This document shows positions 62,469 to 64,000 of a stretch of 64,000 bases of DNA, piece by piece. Source of the stretch: an uncultured Fidelibacterota bacterium. GTDB taxonomy: Bacteria > Fidelibacterota > Marinisomatia > Marinisomatales > Marinisomataceae. How positions within the stretch are numbered: the stretch's first letter is position 1; every line of letters begins with the position of its first letter. Made by a program: the position numbers and the translations under genes. The notes under the pieces were generated by a model. The model saw nothing but the letters and a program-made list of their open reading frames with translations. It was not told the DNA's origin and did no database searches. The DNA is taken from positions 33,570 through 97,569 of the forward strand of contig CACKGC010000001.1 of the NCBI GenBank assembly GCA_902599655.1, read 5' to 3'.

Positions 62469-63221
62469 TTAGGTTGTTATCCCACCATCAACCGTAAAAA
62501 TTGAACCTGTCACAAAATCTGATGCTTCAGATGCAAGATAAAGCGCCATTCCCGATATATCATCTGGCGATCCCATTTTACCCTGTGGAATTGATTTAAC
62601 AATTTTGTTATGTGTATCTTCGTTCTCCCATAACGCTTTACTGAAATCAGTTTTAATGAGCCCAGGGGCTAATGTATTGACATTAATATTGTATTCACCA
62701 AGCTCTTTAGCTAAGACTTTTGTAAGCATTACTACAGCAGCTTTACTTATGTTATAAACCCCTAAACCTTCGAGGGGTGTTTTAGCTGCTATGGAAGCTA
62801 CATTAATAATTTTACCAGAATTATTAGCAATCATCGTCTTACTACATGCTTTTGCAAAATTAAAATAGCCTTTAACATTAACATCAAAAATTTTATCCCA
62901 ATGAGAATCTTCAGAATTTAAAATCGGTCCATAGTAGGGATTTGCCGCCGCGTTATTTACTAAAATATCGACTCCATTAAATTTTTCTAATGTATGATCT
63001 ACAACGGATTGGATGGATTCTTTATCGCTTGTATTGCATTCAATAGGAATCAGAGTGAGTCCATTTGATACTGCTTCATTAACCGCAAACTCAAGATTTT
63101 CTTTTTTTCTGCTGCAAATCACAACATTTGCACCCGCTTGTGCAAGTTTCGTAGCAATAGCTTTACCTATTCCTTTTGATCCACCAGAGACTATTGCGGT
63201 TTTGTTGTTTAAATCGAGCAT
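62469..63221 (-). CDS. SDR family oxidoreductase (3-oxoacyl-ACP reductase-like)
   Basis: This 250-residue classical short-chain dehydrogenase has the NADP motif 'GGSKGIGKAIA' at about 12-22, 'NNAAANPYYGP', the active-site Ser in 'INVASIAAK', the Y-x-x-x-K in 'VYNISKAAVVML', and the ending 'TGSIFTVDGGITT'. Such enzymes act on hydroxy/oxo-acyl or sugar substrates and cannot be told apart by eye. It lies directly after the other SDR gene on the same strand (no gap). Confidence 0.92.
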   Translation of the reverse strand: MLDLNNKTAIVSGGSKGIGKAIATKLAQAGANVVICSRKKENLEFAVNEAVSNGLTLIPIECNTSDKESIQSVVDHTLEKFNGVDILVNNAAANPYYGPILNSEDSHWDKIFDVNVKGYFNFAKACSKTMIANNSGKIINVASIAAKTPLEGLGVYNISKAAVVMLTKVLAKELGEYNINVNTLAPGLIKTDFSKALWENEDTHNKIVKSIPQGKMGSPDDISGMALYLASEASDFVTGSIFTVDGGITT

Positions 63222-64000
63222 TTATTTTTTCTTTCTACTTTCAGCCATTGCTTTCCACATAGATTCAGGCAATTTAGTTAAATCGGAAAATTCTCCTGCT
63301 CCTGCTATCCATTCTCCGCCATCTATAGTAACAACTTCTCCGTTAATATATGCAGAACCATCACTCATTAAATAAGATGCTAGATTTTCTAATTCATGTC
63401 TTTCCCCAAAACGTTTCATGGGAATTTTATTCTTCATATCATCTTCAAAATCATCAAATCCTGGAGGCATTAATCTTGACCATGCTCCTTTTGTAGGAAA
63501 AGGTCCCGGTGCTATTGCATTAAATCGAATATTATATTTACCCCACTCTACAGCTAATGATCTTGTCATTGCCAAAACACCAGCTTTTGCAGCTGCAGAC
63601 GGTACCACAAAGGGTGAGCCAGTCCAAGCATAGGTGGTTACAATACTTAGAATATTACCTTTTTTATTTTTAATCATTTCTTTCCCAAGCACACTTGTAC
63701 AATTCCATGTGCCCATAAGCACAATGTCAATTACAGCTTTAAAAGCATTTTGACTAAGCATCTCAGTTGGAGAAATAAAATTACCAGCAGCATTATTCAA
63801 CAGTGCATCAACTGTTCCAAATTTATCTAATGCCTGTTTAGACATAGTTTCAACATCTTCAATTTTTCTCACATCACCAGGGCAAGTTAACACATCGATA
63901 TTTTTTTCTGAAAACTCGTGAGCTGCTTCTTCAAGTACTTCTTTTCTTCTTCCACTAATGACTAAATTGGCCCCAAGCTCACCAAATCTTCTTGCCATAC
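63222..64000 (-). CDS. SDR family, 2,4-dienoyl-CoA reductase-like (cut by window end)
   Basis: This partial SDR reads off the window end. The visible 258 residues begin at 'MARRFGELGANLVISGRRKE', so the glycine-rich NADP motif that should come just before lies outside. The active-site segment 'ITTYAWTGSPFVVPSAAAK' with 'AGVLAMTRSLAVEWGKYNIRFNAIAPGPFPT' is the pattern of 2,4-dienoyl-CoA reductases, in which the Tyr of YxxxK is replaced and Ser/Lys serve. It would reduce polyunsaturated acyl-CoAs in beta-oxidation. It is adjacent to the second SDR gene with no gap. Confidence 0.88.
   Translation of the reverse strand, partial: MARRFGELGANLVISGRRKEVLEEAAHEFSEKNIDVLTCPGDVRKIEDVETMSKQALDKFGTVDALLNNAAGNFISPTEMLSQNAFKAVIDIVLMGTWNCTSVLGKEMIKNKKGNILSIVTTYAWTGSPFVVPSAAAKAGVLAMTRSLAVEWGKYNIRFNAIAPGPFPTKGAWSRLMPPGFDDFEDDMKNKIPMKRFGERHELENLASYLMSDGSAYINGEVVTIDGGEWIAGAGEFSDLTKLPESMWKAMAESRKKK

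Overview
The window is AT-rich (about one third G+C by eye) and densely coded on both strands. Many start/stop codons overlap, and no gene-free stretch exceeds 300 bases. The gene set fits an aerobic or facultative marine heterotroph of the Bacteroidota/FCB side of the tree. A Marinimicrobia (SAR406)-like genome is my best guess. The reasons are a SprA-family giant outer-membrane protein, DUF6702 beside an M1 peptidase, DUF2480, a membrane Fe-S ETF:quinone oxidoreductase, KorAB, LptF/G, and many short-leader lipoproteins. The lineage is inferred from gene content, not from a marker-gene phylogeny.

Layout. 1-4999: lgt, a DUF6702/M1 aminopeptidase pair, an EthD-like protein and a YiiX-like cysteine hydrolase. 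4996-9013: a compact minus-strand set of five genes (HNH-like protein, 88-aa protein, KAP P-loop NTPase, 86-aa protein, Cas4-like PD-(D/E)XK nuclease), the best candidate here for an undescribed system. 9020-11752: an aldo/keto reductase with an extra Cys motif, an AlkB-type alkane hydroxylase and two small conserved proteins. 11793-11951: tRNA-Pro and tRNA-His. 12031-19710: LptF/G permease, PBP1A, fumarase, KorB and KorA. 19832-26243: a full SUF iron-sulfur assembly operon with two DUF59 proteins and a DUF2480 protein. 26240-29835: an ETF:quinone oxidoreductase-like membrane protein with EtfA and EtfB. 30039-31748: a zinc-ribbon protein, a left-handed beta-helix protein and a short GT9-like protein. 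31811-36466: methylmalonyl-CoA mutase catalytic subunit, LysM lipoprotein, biotin ligase, glutaryl-CoA dehydrogenase-like enzyme and an inositol monophosphatase-family enzyme. 36659-39775: RNase E/G, L21, L27 and malate dehydrogenase. 39779-49940: envelope proteins, including the coupled operon rdgB-sprA-M28 peptidase-EEP lipoprotein-TPR protein. 50011-51083: a tRNA 5'-half remnant, a lipoprotein gene of higher G+C and tRNA-Phe. 51094-57918: SRPBCC and DUF2878 proteins followed by a tripartite RND efflux pump. 57915-64000: Lon-N protein, VOC protein, DUF1295 enzyme, cupredoxin plus FTR1 iron permease, Nudix and HAD hydrolases, and two SDR enzymes, the last cut by the window edge.

Together the metabolic genes point to a TCA cycle using ferredoxin-dependent 2-oxoglutarate oxidation (KorAB, FumC, Mdh). 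Acyl-CoA oxidation appears to feed the quinone pool through ETF and a membrane Fe-S protein. Propionyl/methylmalonyl-CoA metabolism is also suggested, and possibly alkane or fatty-acid use (AlkB, dienoyl-CoA reductase-like SDR). No insertion sequence, integrase, CRISPR array or rRNA was seen.
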